A stretch of DNA of 9,430 bases from Oscillospiraceae bacterium (lineage in GTDB: Bacteria > Bacillota > Clostridia > Oscillospirales > Ruminococcaceae): contig JAEDNF010000045.1 of NCBI GenBank assembly GCA_016302655.1, forward strand, positions 1 through 9,430, written 5' to 3'. The notes beneath the pieces are model-generated. The model was not told the DNA's origin and ran no database searches. It saw only the letters and a list, made by a program, of their open reading frames with translations. Positions 6,971 to 9,430 of this stretch are shown piece by piece. Made by a program: the position numbers and the translations under genes. How positions within the stretch are numbered: position 1 is the first letter of the stretch; every line of letters begins with the position of its first letter.

Positions 6971-6984
6971 TTGAGGTTTATATT

Positions 6985-7014
6985 TCCCCCGCCGAAAAGA
7001 CGGGGGATTTTTTT
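6985..7014 (+). terminator. Intrinsic terminator after pilD
   Basis: TCCCCCG (6985-6991) pairs with CGGGGGA (7001-7007) around a 9-nt loop and is followed by seven T residues (7008-7014). The T-tract overlaps the stop codon of the convergent prepilin gene. On the minus strand the hairpin is followed by AATATAAAC, not a T-run, so it probably ends transcripts efficiently only in the pilD direction. Confidence 0.85.
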
Positions 7015-7720
7015 ATCCGAATGTCTTGATTCTGTAGAGTATAACTACATTCAGATCTGTGCTGTAAGAATAGTCCTTTAAAGCCGTATCACTCGAAGGA
7101 GTCAGTTTAAGAAGCGACATGTTGAGCAGCTTGAACATCTGTACACGCTCGCTTATCTTGATATTTCCGTCAGCGTCATAAGTATTGACGCCGATGCGGC
7201 ACCATGTACCCTTGTCTGCGACTGTTGTTTCAAATGAGAATTTATATCTTGAGTCGTTGTAATACTCGTCATCGAATACCGAGTATAAATTGCCGAGCAG
7301 CGCTGCTGTAGCTTTGGTGTTGTAATCGGTAAGACTGTTTATTTTTCCGAAGTCGTACAGCTTATAGCCTTTTGTTGTAGTGCGCAGCACCATGCAGTAA
7401 GTCTTCTCGTTTGCCTCTGCATCGGCAAGCATTGCTTTGACGCGCTTTCCTACGCTGTCATCTTCGTCGGACGACTTTGTCATCTGCTCGTCAGTAAAGC
7501 CTGCAATATTATAAGTGGTAGCAACATTCAGCTTATCTGAGATATATCCCATTATCGTATCCGTAACGGAGTTTGTGACTGCGTCCTCGTCAAGCGACTT
7601 GATAATGGATGAAACAGGTGTGAACATAGCCATTGCGGCTCCGATAAGAACCATCATTATCGCCATTGCAACTATGAGTTCGACCAGCGTAAACGCTTTT
7701 TTTCTGAGGAGCTTTTTCAT
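7013..7720 (-). CDS. Prepilin-type minor pilin, PilW/PulJ-like in its N-terminus
   Basis: A 235-residue protein with a class III prepilin signal: basic leader MKKLLRKKA, predicted cleavage before FTLVELIVAM, and Glu at position 5 of the mature protein. The hydrophobic helix runs to about residue 30. The residue before the cut is Ala, where Gly is usual; Ala is known to be tolerated. The remaining 200 residues are polar and recognised only as a probable pilin-like globular domain. The large size and the combination with a second prepilin upstream suggest a minor pilin of the PilW/PulJ kind, not the major subunit. The ribosome site GAGGAGG lies 10 nt before the ATG and overlaps the stop of the preceding gene region (18-nt gap), so the genes are surely co-transcribed. 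The function in the pilus tip or initiation complex is inferred. Confidence 0.82.
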   Translation of the reverse strand: MKKLLRKKAFTLVELIVAMAIMMVLIGAAMAMFTPVSSIIKSLDEDAVTNSVTDTIMGYISDKLNVATTYNIAGFTDEQMTKSSDEDDSVGKRVKAMLADAEANEKTYCMVLRTTTKGYKLYDFGKINSLTDYNTKATAALLGNLYSVFDDEYYNDSRYKFSFETTVADKGTWCRIGVNTYDADGNIKISERVQMFKLLNMSLLKLTPSSDTALKDYSYSTDLNVVILYRIKTFG

Positions 7721-7738
7721 TTATTTCATACCTCCTCG

Positions 7739-8587
7739 TTATACTGTGTGAACATGAGTGTAAATACCGTTTGTTTCCTGATCGTCAAAGGTACAGGACT
7801 TGTCTGTGCTTTCACTGTCGGGCTTAATAAAGTATTTTGCAAAGCTGCCGTACTCGCTGTCAAACATATCTTCGGGTAAGCTGAACGAAATATGCATCGT
7901 ATAACTTGTATCCTTATTGTTTACAGTCTTTGCATAAAATCTTACATTCTTGCTCGATACCATGCTGTAAAGCATTTTTGCATCGGGTGTAACGACGATA
8001 TTTGACGCATTGTTCGGAAGTGCAACCTTGAGCGATCTGCACTCTGAGCCGTTCAGTACGCTTTTGCTTGTGCTCACTGCAAAGTCAAGCACTATTGTGT
8101 ACCTGCCGTCAGCGAGCGTACAGCTCTTTTCCTCAACATATATCGTGTCGATATCCTTTGTGCCGTAGATATGAATATCTTCGGTGATCATACCGCCGGT
8201 ATTCTTGTCTTTATCACTGCTGCCGGGAGTGCTTGTAATAGACGCATTCAGCTTATTTATTTCAAGCCTGCTGTCACCATCGGTAGCGCTGTTGTCCTGC
8301 TGGATCTTTATATCGTTGATCTTTACCTCGTTTGTACCGCCGCTGCCGCTGACAAACTTCATCACAAGGTTGGTAGTATCTCTTTCTACAAGAGCGTTTT
8401 CCTGTACGAGATTGTTTATCTGAGCGTCCATATCCTTGTCGACTCTGTCATTGCTTTTATACTGATTTATGGCAATGGCAAGTATCTGCATTACGATAGC
8501 CGACATAAGAGCGAATATTACTATTGCTACCAGACACTCGGTAATTGTAAAGCCTTTTTTTGTGCGTAAACGCTTTATCAGCTTCAT
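7739..8587 (-). CDS. Prepilin-type minor pilin, PilV-like in its N-terminus
   Basis: A 282-residue protein starting MKLIKRLRTKKG, with predicted PilD cleavage between Gly12 and FTITECLVAIVIF, and Glu at mature position 5. The N-terminal helix resembles PilV/GspI-type pilins. The rest is a polar, mostly beta-predicted extracellular domain, including an Asn/Asp/Ser-rich region around residues 70-125 that is probably an exposed loop. An in-frame ATG six codons upstream (8605) overlaps the previous stop codon as TGATG, but it lacks a ribosome site. The ATG at 8587 is preceded by AAAGGGGCGG at good distance and gives a normal leader length, so it is preferred. With the neighbouring genes it forms a minor pilin operon, probably substrates of PilD. 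The precise role is inferred. Confidence 0.82.
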   Translation of the reverse strand: MKLIKRLRTKKGFTITECLVAIVIFALMSAIVMQILAIAINQYKSNDRVDKDMDAQINNLVQENALVERDTTNLVMKFVSGSGGTNEVKINDIKIQQDNSATDGDSRLEINKLNASITSTPGSSDKDKNTGGMITEDIHIYGTKDIDTIYVEEKSCTLADGRYTIVLDFAVSTSKSVLNGSECRSLKVALPNNASNIVVTPDAKMLYSMVSSKNVRFYAKTVNNKDTSYTMHISFSLPEDMFDSEYGSFAKYFIKPDSESTDKSCTFDDQETNGIYTHVHTV

Positions 8588-8592
8588 GCTAT

Positions 8593-8602
8593 CCGCCCCT
8601 TT
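8593..8602 (-). promoter_or_regulatory. Ribosome site choosing the start at 8587
   Basis: AAAGGGGCGG on the minus strand ends 5 nt before the ATG at 8587-8585. It lies inside the six codons that would be added by the upstream ATG at 8605, which argues for the internal start. The upstream ATG could still be used by translational coupling through the TGATG overlap. Confidence 0.55.
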
Positions 8603-8604
8603 CA

Positions 8605-9430
8605 TCAGTTATAACCGTACTTTCTCCACGCTCTTGAGCTTGAAGAACCTATCGTTCCTATATCGCCGCCGGAGTTTGCTATCAGCTTTTCCATGTAGTC
8701 AAATCTGGCTTCTTCTTTTTCTTCATCGGAAAGAGAATCATCAACGAATCTGTCATAGTAATCGTAAGGAATAGTCGCCATATATATTCTTGAGGTATTA
8801 GGCATCTCATAGTCGGATACGATAAGACCGCCGAGCATTGCGAAGTGACCTTCTCCTGTTTTACCTGCGCCGAATGTCATATACGGTGCGTAAACAAATC
8901 CGCAGAATGTATTGTACTGCATATCAAAGTTGACATCGCTGTTTTTATTTATCGCAACAATGAACAGATTGTTATGCAGGCCGCCCGTACTGTTATAAGT
9001 ATCTACAACGCTTTGCTTGAACAGCGTCCGCTTCTTTGTATCGGTATCTGTAGTACGCATGATAGCCTTAACTTTATCTTCACTGAAGGAGTCAGTGTTT
9101 GTCACTTTGCCGTCAGACGCTATCGCACTCGGCAGTATCTGCTTTAACAGATTATAATGTCCCATAAATAGACGAGTCTGTGCAAAATAGGTTACATTAT
9201 CCGCAATTACGAATATTACGCTTCCCTTACCCTTTGTAAGAACGCTGAACCATCCGGCGAAAAGACCGCTTGGTTGGTTGTTCCATCTGAAGCAGTTGAA
9301 CTTATCCTTATCTGCCTCTGCATTAGAGAAGGTATAGCTTGTTTCGGAATTCTTGGTCATAAAACAGTTAGCGGGGAGATAAACATACATATCAATATCA
9401 TTGCCATCGGGCATTGTTGTATCGAACACT
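8605..9430 (-). CDS. Large exported pilus-associated protein, PilX-like by context (5' end outside window)
   Basis: The C-terminal 274 or more residues of a protein whose start lies beyond the right edge. A GTG at 9429 is in frame but sits at the edge, with no room to see a ribosome site, so it is probably an internal Val. No signal or hydrophobic helix is visible in this part. The segment has short beta-type repeats, and FCGFVYAPYMTFGAG followed by FAMLGGLIVSDYEM resembles the YAP...GGLIV pattern seen in exported beta-helical domains of clostridial PilX-like pilus proteins. The C-terminus is acidic, then Ser-rich (IGSSSSRAW). It precedes two prepilin genes and its TGA overlaps the next in-frame ATG (TGATG), suggesting one operon. 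A PilX-like or tip/adhesin role is inferred from position and this pattern; the family is not firmly recognised. Confidence 0.6.
   Translation of the reverse strand, partial: VFDTTMPDGNDIDMYVYLPANCFMTKNSETSYTFSNAEADKDKFNCFRWNNQPSGLFAGWFSVLTKGKGSVIFVIADNVTYFAQTRLFMGHYNLLKQILPSAIASDGKVTNTDSFSEDKVKAIMRTTDTDTKKRTLFKQSVVDTYNSTGGLHNNLFIVAINKNSDVNFDMQYNTFCGFVYAPYMTFGAGKTGEGHFAMLGGLIVSDYEMPNTSRIYMATIPYDYYDRFVDDSLSDEEKEEARFDYMEKLIANSGGDIGTIGSSSSRAWRKYGYN

Noticed and set aside
8171..8569. Plus-strand open frame of 132 codons opposite the PilV-like prepilin
   Set aside because: It is a shadow of a gene with a clear prepilin signal and has no supporting motif.
9427..9429. GTG as true start of the right-edge gene
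   Set aside because: It sits at the window edge and the frame is open to the end. The protein part lacks the signal or prepilin leader expected of an exported pilus protein, so the start is probably further upstream.

Overview
The window looks like chromosomal DNA of a Gram-positive clostridial bacterium, most likely of the Oscillospiraceae (Ruminococcus or Eubacterium siraeum-like). This rests on a YpeB spore-germination protein, a lipoprotein with a Ser/Thr/Asp-rich linker, AGGAGG-type ribosome sites, sigma-A promoters of TTGAnn-N17-TAnnnT form, and a Firmicutes-style type IV pilus gene set. The lineage is inferred from protein character; no search was run. No stretch of more than 300 bases lacks a gene.

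Left part (1-2480): the first nine codons of a cysteine desulfurase run off the left edge on the minus strand. Divergent from it is a full-length ypeB with no sleB beside it. Next, from its own strong promoter, comes a 217-residue NlpC/P60-fold lipoprotein in which all three catalytic residues appear replaced, so it is probably a pseudoenzyme. A strong terminator follows.

Middle (2481-5798, minus strand): pilB (assembly ATPase), then pilT (retraction ATPase, GTG start), then dtd (D-aminoacyl-tRNA deacylase). An intrinsic terminator sits directly between pilT and the dtd ribosome site. Divergent from pilB, with a clear extended -10 promoter, is pilD (5924-6970, plus strand), a prepilin peptidase with an unusual soluble insertion of about 98 residues before its last membrane segment.

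Right part (7013-9430, minus strand): a cluster of pilus-subunit genes convergent with pilD. It holds two proteins with class III prepilin signals (235 and about 282 residues) and, upstream, the C-terminal 274 residues of a large exported protein of PilX-like character that continues beyond the window.

Together, PilB drives pilus polymerisation, PilT retraction, PilD processes the prepilins, and the 7013-9430 proteins are probably minor pilins or a tip/priming complex. The platform protein PilC, the PilM/N/O proteins and an obvious major pilin are not in the window. I found no CRISPR array, tRNA, rRNA, insertion sequence or phage gene. The most unusual items are the catalytically degenerate NlpC/P60 lipoprotein, the PilD insertion and the terminator abutting dtd.
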